Program-made: the position numbers and the translations under genes | In this document: positions 35,084 to 43,036 of the stretch, piece after piece | Layout of the letters: every line of letters starts with the position of its first letter | Position numbering within the stretch: position 1 is the first letter of the stretch | Source: Saccharothrix longispora | Lineage (GTDB): Bacteria; Actinomycetota; Actinomycetes; Mycobacteriales; Pseudonocardiaceae | Direction: 5' to 3' | Assembly: GCF_030852425.1 (NCBI RefSeq) | Contig: NZ_NSDM01000001.1 | Location: forward strand, 372,001 to 436,000 | Length of the DNA stretch: 64,000 bases | The notes under the pieces: generated by a model | Database searches by the model: none | Seen by the model: only the letters and a program-made list of their open reading frames with translations | Told to the model about the DNA's origin: nothing

Positions 35084-35907
35084 AGCCCGTCCAGCACGGC
35101 GTGCAGCCCGGTCGAGTCCGGCAGGGCCTTGCCGTCCAGGGTGTGCACGCGGGTGATCTTGCGGACGCTCGACACGAGGAACACGCCGTCCGCCGGGTAC
35201 AGCTCCGCCACGTCGACCGGCGCGACCTCGACCGACCACCCCGCGCGCTCGGCGGCCCGGAACAGCGCGGCCTGCGTGGTACCCGGCAGGATGCCCAGCG
35301 TCGACGGGGGCGTGGTCAGGGTCCGGCCGCGCGCCATGACCAGCGTGGACGTCGGCCCCTCCAGCACCGAGCCGGACGAGGTGGTGAACACGACCTCGTC
35401 GGCGCCGCGCCGTTCCGCCTCGCGCAGCGCGGCCATGTTGACCGCGTAGGACAGCGACTTGGCGCCGAGCAGCAGCCACGGCGCGCGCTCCGCCAGGCCG
35501 GGCTCGATCCCCCGCTCCAGGGTGACCGCGGAGATGCCCCCGGCGCGCTGGGCGATCACCTTGGGGGAGATGTCCATGCCGAGCGCGAACCCGGTGGGCG
35601 TGCCGTCGCCGCCCTCCACCCCGCGCGTGAAGACCAGCTTCACGGCGATCTCGGGGCCGCCGGACCAGGTGTCGAGCACGAGGTCCACGGCGCGCCGGAA
35701 CGCCGCGAGGTCCGGTTCGGGCATGTCGAGCATCGCCGCCGAACGCGCCAGCCGGTCCAGGTGGGGCCCCAGCTCGCGGGGCTCGCCGCCGACGACGAGG
35801 ATCGTCTCGAAGACGCCGTCGCCGCGCAGGAGGCCCAGGTCGTCGACCCGGATCAGCGGGGCGTCGGGGTCGGCCGGTGTTCCGTCCAGCAGTGCCAGCA
35901 CGCGCAT
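34948..35907 (-). CDS. pabC: Aminodeoxychorismate lyase (fold-type IV PLP enzyme)
   Basis: 319 residues, about 35 longer than usual at the C-terminus. Conserved parts are RVDDLGLLRGDGVFET near the start, the PLP-lysine region GAKSLSYAVNMAALREA, the substrate loop DEVVFTTSSGSVLEG and the C-terminal GVFLVSSVRKITRVH. It converts aminodeoxychorismate to p-aminobenzoate and pyruvate for folate, or acts as a branched-chain type transaminase. Conservation ends near GLYESEY; the last ~40 residues (Pro/Gly/Ser-rich) read through the 3' end of pxpC on the other strand. A TANNNT element 6 bp before the ATG suggests leaderless transcription. Confidence 0.88.
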   Translation of the reverse strand: MRVLALLDGTPADPDAPLIRVDDLGLLRGDGVFETILVVGGEPRELGPHLDRLARSAAMLDMPEPDLAAFRRAVDLVLDTWSGGPEIAVKLVFTRGVEGGDGTPTGFALGMDISPKVIAQRAGGISAVTLERGIEPGLAERAPWLLLGAKSLSYAVNMAALREAERRGADEVVFTTSSGSVLEGPTSTLVMARGRTLTTPPSTLGILPGTTQAALFRAAERAGWSVEVAPVDVAELYPADGVFLVSSVRKITRVHTLDGKALPDSTGLHAVLDGLYESEYRAAPGRSGPGVPGAKTSGVPGGAWPSSGRASGGTTPITG

Positions 35908-35932
35908 ACCGCGAGCCTACTCACGTCCTAAC

Positions 35933-36406
35933 ATGGCCTTCGTGGACACCGTCAGCGGCCCCGAAGCCCTGCGCGAGACGCTGCACGACCGCGGCATGCG
36001 CATGACGCCCCAGCGCCAGCTCGTGCTCGACGCGGTGCGCGAACTCGGCCACGCGACCCCCGAGGAGATCTGCCGGCGCGTGCGGGTCACCGCGCCCGCG
36101 GTGAACATCACCACGGTCTACCGCACGCTCGACCTGCTCGACCGGCTCGGCATGGTCCGGCACACCCACCTCGGGCACGGGGCGCCGAACTACTCGGTCC
36201 ACGCGCACGAGCACGTGCACCTGGTGTGCCACCGGTGCGGGCGGGTGGACGAGATCCCGTGCGAGCTGATGTCCCCGCTGGGGGGAACACTGGAGGCCGA
36301 GTACGGGTTCGAGCTTGATGCGAGCCACCTCGCGCTGTCCGGCACGTGCCGCGAGTGCCTCGCCGCCGGTGGACCGGCCGGCGGACGACCAGAGGAGTCC
36401 GAGTGA
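35933..36406 (+). CDS. Fur-family metal-responsive repressor
   Basis: 157 residues from the ATG at 35933; a GTG at 35942, preceded by TAACAT seven bases upstream, is a likely leaderless alternative. The winged helix (LHDRGMRMTPQRQLVLDAV and NITTVYRTLDLLDRLGMV) and the dimerisation and metal domain with HVHLVCHRCGRVDE are classic Fur. Four cysteines in two CxxC pairs (CHRC and CREC) form the structural zinc site. The subtype (iron, zinc or nickel) cannot be told. It overlaps ygfZ by four bases (GTGA), so the two are co-expressed. Confidence 0.93.
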   Translation: MAFVDTVSGPEALRETLHDRGMRMTPQRQLVLDAVRELGHATPEEICRRVRVTAPAVNITTVYRTLDLLDRLGMVRHTHLGHGAPNYSVHAHEHVHLVCHRCGRVDEIPCELMSPLGGTLEAEYGFELDASHLALSGTCRECLAAGGPAGGRPEESE

Positions 36407-37497
36407 ACTCACCGCTGCTGACCGCGCCCGGCGCCGTCGCGCCGTTCGACGGCAACCCCGACCAGGGCGTGCCGTGGCACTTCGGCGACCCGTTCGCCGA
36501 GCAGCGGGCGGCGGTGCGGTCGGCGGTGGTCGTCGACCGGTCGAACCGGGCCGTGCTCGCGGTGTCCGGCGAGGACCGGCTGACCTGGCTGCACTCGCTG
36601 ACCAGCCAGCACTTCGAGGCGCTCGGCGAGGACCGGGCCACCGAGATGCTGATCCTCGACGTGCAGGGGCGGGTCGAGCACCACGCCGCGGCGGCGAACG
36701 TCGGCGGCGCGGTGTACCTCGACACCGGGTCCGAGCGCGCGGGCGACCTGCTGGGCTACCTCACCAAGATGGTGTTCTGGTCCAAGGTGGAGGTGCGCGA
36801 CGCGTCCGCCGACCTGGCGCTGCTGACGGTGCTCGGCCCGGAGGCCGCCGGTGTCCTCGCCGCGGTGGGCGTGACCGCGCCCGACGCGCCGCACGGCGTG
36901 GTGGCGCTGGAGGGCGGCGGGTTCGCCCGGCGCGCGTCGTGGCCCGGTGGGCACGCGGTCGACCTGCTGGTCCCGCGCTCCGAGCTCGCCGACAGGTGGG
37001 GCCGGCTGACCGGCGCGGGGGCGCGACCGGCGGGCAGCTGGGCGTTCGAGGCGCTGCGCGTGGAGTCCCTGCGCCCCAGGCTGGGCGTGGACACCGACGA
37101 GAAGACCATCCCGCACGAGGCCAACTGGATCGACGAGGCGGTCCACCTGAACAAGGGCTGCTACCGCGGCCAGGAGACCGTCTCCAAGGTCCACAACGTG
37201 GGCCGGCCGCCCCGCCGGCTGCTGCTGCTGCACCTCGACGGCTCCCGCGAGGTGCAGCCGGAGACCGGCGACCCGGTCCTGGTCGACGACCGGGTCGTGG
37301 GCCGCGTCGGCACCGTCGCCCTGCACCACGAGCTGGGCACGGTCGCGCTGGCGCTCGTGAAGCGCTCGGTGCCGCCGGAGACCGAGCTGCTGGTGGGCGC
37401 CGAGGACCGCCGCGTGCAGGCAGCCGTGGACCCCGACTCGGTGCCGCCGGACACCCCCGGCCTGGGCAGGCAGGCCGCGCGCAACCTGGGCCGCTGA
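36403..37497 (+). CDS. ygfZ: YgfZ/GcvT-like folate-binding Fe-S cluster maintenance protein
   Basis: 364 residues. The aminomethyltransferase-like fold shows RLTWLHSLTSQ, then the family signature KGCYRGQETVSKVHNVG near residue 255, and a C-terminal barrel (VGRVGTVALHHELG). YgfZ proteins use folate to support repair or assembly of certain Fe-S enzymes such as MiaB. Coupling with a Fur-type regulator makes sense for iron-sulfur upkeep. It ends in a hairpin terminator. Confidence 0.94.
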   Translation: MNSPLLTAPGAVAPFDGNPDQGVPWHFGDPFAEQRAAVRSAVVVDRSNRAVLAVSGEDRLTWLHSLTSQHFEALGEDRATEMLILDVQGRVEHHAAAANVGGAVYLDTGSERAGDLLGYLTKMVFWSKVEVRDASADLALLTVLGPEAAGVLAAVGVTAPDAPHGVVALEGGGFARRASWPGGHAVDLLVPRSELADRWGRLTGAGARPAGSWAFEALRVESLRPRLGVDTDEKTIPHEANWIDEAVHLNKGCYRGQETVSKVHNVGRPPRRLLLLHLDGSREVQPETGDPVLVDDRVVGRVGTVALHHELGTVALALVKRSVPPETELLVGAEDRRVQAAVDPDSVPPDTPGLGRQAARNLGR

Positions 37498-37504
37498 CCT
37501 CGGG

Positions 37505-37550
37505 CCGTCCGGCACCCGGGCCGGCGCCGGGCGGTGCCGGTGCCGGACGG
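37505..37550 (+). terminator. Hairpin terminator after ygfZ
   Basis: A 12-bp outer stem CCGTCCGGCACC / GGTGCCGGACGG encloses a further GC-rich hairpin. It begins eight bases after the ygfZ stop. Confidence 0.6.
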
Positions 37551-37654
37551 GTGTCCGGTCCGGAAAACCGGTAACACCCCCGACCTGCGCCGGAGCCGAT
37601 CGCCGACCCCGCCGGCACGCTGGTCCGGACGGGTTCTGTGCCAGGATCACGGGC

Positions 37655-38503
37655 ATGTCCCGACCCGGTTCCCACGGCACGCTGCTCACCGTCGCCCCCA
37701 CCGGGGCCGAGCACGCCAAGGCCGACGTGCCCCGGCTCCCCGTCACCCTGGACGAACTGGTCGCCACCGCGCAGGCGTGCGAGCAGGTCGGCGCCGCGAT
37801 GGTCCACGTCCACATCCGCGACGCGGAGGCGCGCCCGACGCTGGACCTCGGCCTGCTCAAGGAGACCGTGGCCGCGCTGCGGGAGCGCACGGACCTGATC
37901 GTGCAGCTGTCCACGGGCGGCGCGGTGACCGACCCGGAGGCCGACCGGCTGCGCGTGCTCGACGCGCTGCCCGACTCGGCGTCCTGCACGATGGGCACGG
38001 TCAACTTCGGCGACGACGTGTTCCTGAACCGCTGGGAGTTCATCGTCGCCCTGCACGAGGGCATGCGGGAACGCGAGATCGTCCCCGAGTACGAGATCTT
38101 CGACCTCGGCCAGCTCGCCACCCTGCGCAGGCTGCTCGACCGGCACGGCCTCCCCGCCGGCGGCAAGGTGCACGTGGACCTGGTGATGGGTGTGCCGGGA
38201 GGCATGCCCGGCGACGCCGAGACGCTCACCGCCGCCCTGCGGCTCCTGCCGGAGGGCGCGTCGTTCTCCGCGACCGGCATCGGGCGGACGTCACTCCCCG
38301 TGATGTTGACCGCGCTCGCCACCGGCGGCCACCTCCGGGTGGGAATGGAGGACACCATTTCCTACGCGAAAGGGCAGCCGGTCCGCGACAACGCCCAGTT
38401 GGTCGCCCGTGCGGCCGGGTTGGCGAAGATCGCGCAACGCCCGCCGATGCACAGTGCAGATGCACGTGCACTTTTGGGCGTGCGCAGTCCGGTACAGGTT
38501 TGA
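37655..38503 (+). CDS. Beta-keto acid cleavage enzyme (BKACE, DUF849)
   Basis: 282 residues. The TIM-barrel family that converts beta-keto acids and acetyl-CoA to a CoA ester and acetoacetate is recognised by APTGAEHAKADVPRLPVT, the zinc-ligand HVHIRDAEARPT (two His), VDLVMGVPGG and VGMEDTISYAKG (catalytic acidic residue). The ATG at 37655 lies about 150 bp after ygfZ, beyond a terminator. The preferred beta-keto acid cannot be read from the sequence. The next gene, an RsiG homologue, is only 21 bp downstream and may be co-transcribed. Confidence 0.9.
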   Translation: MSRPGSHGTLLTVAPTGAEHAKADVPRLPVTLDELVATAQACEQVGAAMVHVHIRDAEARPTLDLGLLKETVAALRERTDLIVQLSTGGAVTDPEADRLRVLDALPDSASCTMGTVNFGDDVFLNRWEFIVALHEGMREREIVPEYEIFDLGQLATLRRLLDRHGLPAGGKVHVDLVMGVPGGMPGDAETLTAALRLLPEGASFSATGIGRTSLPVMLTALATGGHLRVGMEDTISYAKGQPVRDNAQLVARAAGLAKIAQRPPMHSADARALLGVRSPVQV

Positions 38504-38524
38504 AACAACTTTGGAAGCAGGTTT

Positions 38525-39145
38525 GTGTTGGCGGGTGGGCAGGAACTACCTCAGGATGAGTACGTGATCGAGGTGCGTCCTGGCGGGCGCCGCCGTATCG
38601 ACCGGGTGCTCGCCCCCGACTACGCCGAGGGGGTCGAGCGGCTCCCGCTCGCCGACGTGCGGGCGCTGCGCGACGAAGCGGCGCAGGAGGAGACCGACCT
38701 GTCGTACTTGCGGCGGCTGCTGCACGCGCGGATCGACATCGTGCGGGCCGAGCAGGAGCGCCGGATCTCGGGCGGCTCGGCCGTGGTGGACCAGCTGGCG
38801 ACGATCCTGTCGTCGAACGCCGTGGGGCCGGCGACCGGCCTGGGCCGCTACCAGACGCAGGAGCCGTCCCGGGCGGAGGCGCACCGGCGGCACGTCGAGG
38901 CGCTGGTTTCGGACGTGGACCTGTCGGACGTGAGCGCGCTGTCGGACGACAAGCTGGGCCTGGCCCTGCGGGTGTTCATCAGCGAGGAGGCGTCGGTCTC
39001 GACGCGGCGGCGCGAGGTGCAGGCCGTGGTCGACCGGCTCAACGCCGAGATCGCGGGCCGCTACCAGAGCGGGAGCGCGTCGGTGGACGAGCTGCTGGCC
39101 GCCGAGCGCGGGTGGCCGAACAACCCGGGACGTTCCAAGGAGTAG
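38525..39145 (+). CDS. rsiG: RsiG-like cyclic-di-GMP-responsive anti-sigma factor (AmfC-related)
   Basis: 206 residues, mostly helical. Two copies of the RsiG signature E(X)3S(X)2R(X)3Q(X)3D can be read. The second (E155, S159, R162, Q166, D170; 38987-39034) is perfect. The first (E56, S60, R63, H67, D71; 38690-38737) has His in place of Gln. In Streptomyces RsiG uses this motif to bind a c-di-GMP dimer and thereby hold the sigma factor WhiG, which controls sporulation. No sigma factor gene is nearby. A leading ~40-residue segment contains VIEVRPGGRRRIDRVLAPDY. The start is a GTG with GGAAGCAGG upstream. Confidence 0.82.
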   Translation: MLAGGQELPQDEYVIEVRPGGRRRIDRVLAPDYAEGVERLPLADVRALRDEAAQEETDLSYLRRLLHARIDIVRAEQERRISGGSAVVDQLATILSSNAVGPATGLGRYQTQEPSRAEAHRRHVEALVSDVDLSDVSALSDDKLGLALRVFISEEASVSTRRREVQAVVDRLNAEIAGRYQSGSASVDELLAAERGWPNNPGRSKE

Positions 39146-39191
39146 GAAAAGACTCCCGCCATCCGGACGGGCCGCCTAACGTGGCCGGTTG

Positions 39192-40394
39192 ATGGCACAG
39201 AGCGGTTCGTCGATCGCCCCCACCCGGTACCGCTGGGTGGTGCTGGCGGTCGGCGCGCTGGCCCAGGGCACCAACGCCGCGGTGTTCCTGGGGCTCCCGG
39301 CGATCTCGCCGCAGCTGCGCGACCACTTCGGGCTGTCGCTGCCCCGGGTCGGCCTGCTGCTCGGCGCGGTCAACCTGGGCACCATGCTCACCCTCGTGCC
39401 GTGGGGCGCGGCGGCCGACCGCCGCGGCGAGCGGCTCGTGATGACCGTCGGCGGGGTCGGCGCGGCGCTGTGCCTCGCGTCGGCGGCGTTCGACGGGGCC
39501 GTGGTCGCCGGGCTGGCGCTGGTCGGCGTGGGGATGTTCGGCGCGAGCGTCAACGCGGCGAGCGGCCGGGCCGTGCTGACGTGGTTCCCGCCGGACCGGC
39601 GGGGGCTGGCCATGGGGCTGCGGCAGACCGCCACCCCCCTGGGCGCCGCGCTGGCGGCCGTCGTCCTCCCGGTACTGGCGGTGGGGGCCGGAGTACCGGC
39701 GGCGTTCCTCGCCCTGGCCGGGTTCACCGGGTTCGTCGCGCTCGCCGTCGCCGCCCTGGTGCGCGAACCGCCGTGGAACGTGCGGTCGACCGGGCGCGGG
39801 CACGGCCTCGTGCTGGGGGACCGCGCCCTGATCCGGCTCTCCGCCGCCAGCGGGCTGCTGGTCGTGCCCCAGTTCACCGCCGCCGCGCTGATGGTCGAGC
39901 TGCTGCACGAGCACCGCGGGGTGGCCGTGGGCGTGGCCGCCGGGCTGTTCGCCGCCGCGCAGGTCGCCGGCGGCCTCGGCCGGCTCGCGGTCGGCGCCTG
40001 GTCGGACCGCACGCCCACCCGGATCGGGCCGTTGAAGCTGATCAGCGTGCTGGTGGCGGTCGGGTTCGCGCTGTGCGCGGCGCTGGACCGGGCCCCGGTG
40101 CCGGTCCTGGTCGCGGCCCTCCTGCCCACGGCGGCGCTGGCGCTGTGCTGGAACGGCGTCGCCATCACCGCCGCGGGGGAGCTCGCGCCGACCGGTCGCA
40201 CGGGCACCGCGCTCGGCATGCAGAACACCGCCAACTACCTGGCGGCGACCGTGACACCCCCGCTCGCGGGCTGGGTGGCCGTCACGATCGGGTGGTCTTG
40301 GGCGCTCCTGCTGGCCGCCGCGGCGGCGGTGGGCGCGCGCCTGCTGCTAACCGTGCCGTTCGCGCCGCGCGAGCTCGCCCCAGAACTCGCGTAG
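39192..40394 (+). CDS. Major facilitator superfamily transporter
   Basis: 400 residues with twelve hydrophobic segments. The MFS loop 2-3 motif appears as WGAAADRRGERLVMTVGG, and the second-half equivalent as GAWSDRTPTRIGPLK. Loop after TM4 reads ASGRAVLTWFPPDRRG, typical of the MFS family of organic-acid or drug transporters. It could move an aromatic or carboxylic acid, but no catabolic partner is adjacent. The ATG at 39192 is three bases after an in-frame TTG. The 3' end overlaps the convergent gene by 48 bp. Confidence 0.88.
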   Translation: MAQSGSSIAPTRYRWVVLAVGALAQGTNAAVFLGLPAISPQLRDHFGLSLPRVGLLLGAVNLGTMLTLVPWGAAADRRGERLVMTVGGVGAALCLASAAFDGAVVAGLALVGVGMFGASVNAASGRAVLTWFPPDRRGLAMGLRQTATPLGAALAAVVLPVLAVGAGVPAAFLALAGFTGFVALAVAALVREPPWNVRSTGRGHGLVLGDRALIRLSAASGLLVVPQFTAAALMVELLHEHRGVAVGVAAGLFAAAQVAGGLGRLAVGAWSDRTPTRIGPLKLISVLVAVGFALCAALDRAPVPVLVAALLPTAALALCWNGVAITAAGELAPTGRTGTALGMQNTANYLAATVTPPLAGWVAVTIGWSWALLLAAAAAVGARLLLTVPFAPRELAPELA

Positions 40395-41228
40395 CCGCTC
40401 GTAGCGCAGCGCGACCTCCTCCGCGTCCCCCGCCTCCAGGGCGTCCACGATGGCGTTCACGTCCACCGCCGAGGTGTCCTCCAGCAGGTCCTCGTCCTCG
40501 ACGAGCTGCACCAGGCCGCCGTAGTCCAGCTCCACGGCCGAGTCGGGCGCGAAGTGGTCGAGCCACCGGCCGGTGTCGGCGAGGACCTTGGCGGGCCCCT
40601 CGTCGCCCAGGGAGGCGGACACCACGCGGTGCGCCCGCGCCACCCTGGCGCGGGCGTCGGGCATCGCGACCCGCCACGACACCTGACGCTCGGGGTCGTC
40701 CCGGGGCGCCAGGACGATCCGCCTCGCCTCCGGCTCGACCAGCGCGAACCACGGCAGCGGCACCGTCCAGGTGGTGGAGATGACGTGCACCGCCCCGCCG
40801 GTCAGCTCCGCCATCACGGCCGACGCGCGGGTGCGGACGGCATCCGGTTCCACGGCCACCGCCTCGTCCTGGAGGGGGCCGGTGGAGGTGGCCAGGAAGC
40901 CGACCAGGGCGGCGGCCGAGCGGGCGCGGAGGTCCAGCGGGCAGACCAGGGGTCCCGGGCCGACCTCGCCCGGCACCTCGGCGGGGCTGATGGTCATCAC
41001 GTCGAACGGCGCGTCGGGCGCGGCGCTGCCGTCCGACCGCTCACCGGGCAGGAGGCGGCGCGGCCGGGCGAGTTGTGATCGCAACCACAGCTCCCGTTCG
41101 CGCGCGCCGACGTCCGCCCGGCTCAAAGGCCCGTTTTCCAGGGCTTTCCGCACCTTGTCCGCCAACGGTGCGTCAAGAGCCGACAGCGGTTCGTACACCC
41201 TGAGGTAGGCGACGAACGGTCTAGGCAC
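40347..41228 (-). CDS. Conserved actinobacterial protein of unknown function
   Basis: 293 residues, acidic and without membrane segments. It starts MPRPFVAYLRVYEPLSALD. Recognisable blocks are VHVISTTWTVPLPWFALVEP, then APRDDPERQVSWRVAMPDARA and the C-terminal VALRYERLREFWGELARRE. I have no family name with certainty (a DUF8083-type annotation is possible). It is a cytosolic alpha+beta protein found in many actinomycetes as I recall. Its last 16 codons overlap the 3' end of the MFS gene. The ATG at 41228 has a 162-bp gap to the divergent DUF3073 gene. Confidence 0.75.
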   Translation of the reverse strand: MPRPFVAYLRVYEPLSALDAPLADKVRKALENGPLSRADVGARERELWLRSQLARPRRLLPGERSDGSAAPDAPFDVMTISPAEVPGEVGPGPLVCPLDLRARSAAALVGFLATSTGPLQDEAVAVEPDAVRTRASAVMAELTGGAVHVISTTWTVPLPWFALVEPEARRIVLAPRDDPERQVSWRVAMPDARARVARAHRVVSASLGDEGPAKVLADTGRWLDHFAPDSAVELDYGGLVQLVEDEDLLEDTSAVDVNAIVDALEAGDAEEVALRYERLREFWGELARRERHG

Positions 41229-41390
41229 CCGCGCATCCTCCCATGGTGAGATTTGGCGGCACGTGTCACGCCTACCGCGTCGCGAGGAACCCCTTCGACA
41301 CGGTACGGTAGTTACCAGGAACTAGTTGTCGAGACGAGTGGGGCCGCCGTTCCCCCGGCCGCCCCCGTCCCTGTGCGAGGGGGTCGAGCC

Positions 41391-41576
41391 ATGGGGCGCG
41401 GCCGAGCGAAGGCCAAGCAGACCAAGGTGGCGAGGGAGCTCAAATACAGCTCTCACAACATCGACGTCGACGCCTTGCAACGCGAGCTGTCCAGCGGCGA
41501 GTCCGCCGCGGGTCGCCGAAGCGAAGAACGCTTCGACGACCCGTCGGACGACGAATACGACGACTACCGTCGCTGA
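41391..41576 (+). CDS. DUF3073 small basic-acidic protein
   Basis: 61 residues: a basic N-terminus (MGRGRAKAKQTKVARELKY), then a DALQRELSSGES helix and an Asp-rich tail ending DEYDDYRR. This is the DUF3073 family, universal in actinobacteria and found near purF/purM and ygfZ-type genes (Rv0810c). GAGGGGG lies seven bases before the ATG at 41391. Function unknown; the charged two-part layout suggests an RNA- or ribosome-associated protein, which is speculation. Confidence 0.93.
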   Translation: MGRGRAKAKQTKVARELKYSSHNIDVDALQRELSSGESAAGRRSEERFDDPSDDEYDDYRR

Positions 41577-41598
41577 CGCGTCACAACACCCGCTGCTG

Positions 41599-41637
41599 AA
41601 GTTCGGGCTGCCGGAACACCACCGGCAGCCCGAACTT
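41599..41637. terminator. Bidirectional terminator between DUF3073 and Old Yellow Enzyme genes
   Basis: A perfect 16-bp inverted repeat AAGTTCGGGCTGCCGG / CCGGCAGCCCGAACTT with a 7-nt loop lies between the two convergent stops, 23 bp after one and 13 bp before the other. Because the A/T end is symmetric, it can act on both strands. Confidence 0.8.
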
Positions 41638-41649
41638 TGGCACGGACAC

Positions 41650-42714
41650 CTAGAACGCCCTGGCGTACTGCCGTGGCGGGTTGGTCCGCACCCCGAGCTG
41701 CCGCGCCGCGTGCAGCGGCCAGTACGGGTCGCGGAGCAGCTCACGCGCCAGCAGCACCAGGTCGGCTGAGCCATCGGCGAGGACCTGCTCCGCCTGCCGG
41801 GCGTCGGTGATGAGACCGACCGCCCCGGTGGGCACGTCGGCCTTCCGCCGCACGGTCTCGGCGAACGGCACCTGGTACCCGGGTCCGGTCGGGATGTCGG
41901 CCCGCGGCACGTTGCCGCCGGTGGACACGTCGACCAGGTCCGCACCGAGGGCCGCGAGGTCGCGTGCGAGCACGACGCTGTCCTCCGCGGTCCAGCCGCC
42001 CTCGACCCAGTCGGTGGCGGAGATGCGCACGAGCACCGGCACGTCCTGGCCCACGGCCTCCCGGACGGCGGCGGTGACCTCGCGGGTGAGCCGGGTGCGG
42101 TTCTCCAGCGGACCGCCGTAGGCGTCCGCGCGGTGGTTGCTGAGCGGCGAGAGGAACTCGTGCAGGAGGTAGCCGTGCGCGGCGTGCACCTCGACGACCT
42201 GGAAGCCGGCCTCGACCGCGCGGCGCGCCGCGGCGGCGAAGTCGGCCACCACCTGCGCGATCCCGTCGGCGTCCAGGGCCTCCGGCCGGCGGTAGGACTC
42301 GTGGAACGCCTCCGCGCTCGGCGCGACGGGCGTCCAGCCGCCGTCGGCGTCGGCCACCCCGCCGCGCCGCTCGGCGAACGGGGCGTAGGTGGAGGCCTTG
42401 CGCCCGGCGTGGGCCAGTTGCACGCCCGCGACCGCGCCGTTGGCCTTGACGAACTCGACGATCGGCCGCCACGCCGCGGTGTGCGCGTCGCTCCACAGGC
42501 CGGTGTCCTCGGGCGAGATCCGGCCGACGGCCTGCACGGCGGTCGCCTCGGTGAGCACCAGGCCCGCCCCGCCGACCGCCCGCGAGCCGAGGTGCACGAG
42601 GTGCCACTCGTTCGGCAGGCCGTCCCGGGCCGAGTACTGGCACATCGGGCTGACCGCGATGCGGTTGGGCAGCGTGACCGATCGGAGGGTCAGCGGGCTG
42701 AACAGCTGGCTCAC
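41650..42714 (-). CDS. NADH:flavin oxidoreductase (YqjM/Old Yellow Enzyme class)
   Basis: 354 residues from the GTG at 42714, with AGGGAG seven bases upstream. FMN-binding TIM barrel signatures are present: LPNRIAVSPMCQYSA (redox-tuning Cys of YqjM-like enzymes), VQLAHAGRKAS (His of the active-site His pair), VEVHAAHGYLLHEFLSP and NHRADAYGG. It reduces activated C=C bonds such as enones with NADPH and FMN. It is divergent from the Crp/Fnr gene, sharing a 322-bp upstream region. Confidence 0.94.
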   Translation of the reverse strand: MSQLFSPLTLRSVTLPNRIAVSPMCQYSARDGLPNEWHLVHLGSRAVGGAGLVLTEATAVQAVGRISPEDTGLWSDAHTAAWRPIVEFVKANGAVAGVQLAHAGRKASTYAPFAERRGGVADADGGWTPVAPSAEAFHESYRRPEALDADGIAQVVADFAAAARRAVEAGFQVVEVHAAHGYLLHEFLSPLSNHRADAYGGPLENRTRLTREVTAAVREAVGQDVPVLVRISATDWVEGGWTAEDSVVLARDLAALGADLVDVSTGGNVPRADIPTGPGYQVPFAETVRRKADVPTGAVGLITDARQAEQVLADGSADLVLLARELLRDPYWPLHAARQLGVRTNPPRQYARAF

Positions 42715-42830
42715 GTGCGGCTCCCTGGGTGGCGCGGGGGCGACGGGCCGTTCGGCGCGTCTACAGGTCCAAGGTCCCGGATCGGACAGGTTGTTCCCGC
42801 CTGTGGCGACCGTCCCACCTCGCGGGAGCT

Positions 42831-42859
42831 GCGCAATTCCATTCGAATCGGTATTGCGC
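42831..42859. promoter_or_regulatory. Interrupted dyad upstream of the Crp/Fnr gene
   Basis: GCGCAAT-TCC-ATTCGAAT-CGGT-ATTGCGC: a 7-bp inverted repeat around a central 8-bp palindrome, with arms offset by one base. It lies in the 322-bp region between the divergent OYE and crp genes, which otherwise shows no gene. It is a candidate operator. Confidence 0.45.
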
Positions 42860-43036
42860 GCGCATTCGCAGGTGATCTTCGAGAGGGGGTCGCTCGGCAA
42901 AACGCCGGACAAGAGGGGGCCAGTTACGCCCATTCGGGTGTACTGTCCGCATCAGGTTCGGGGAGACCATCACTTGCCGCCTGACGCAGGTCGGCCCATT
43001 CGAAGTCCCGCCGGTGACGACAGTAACAGGACCCCC

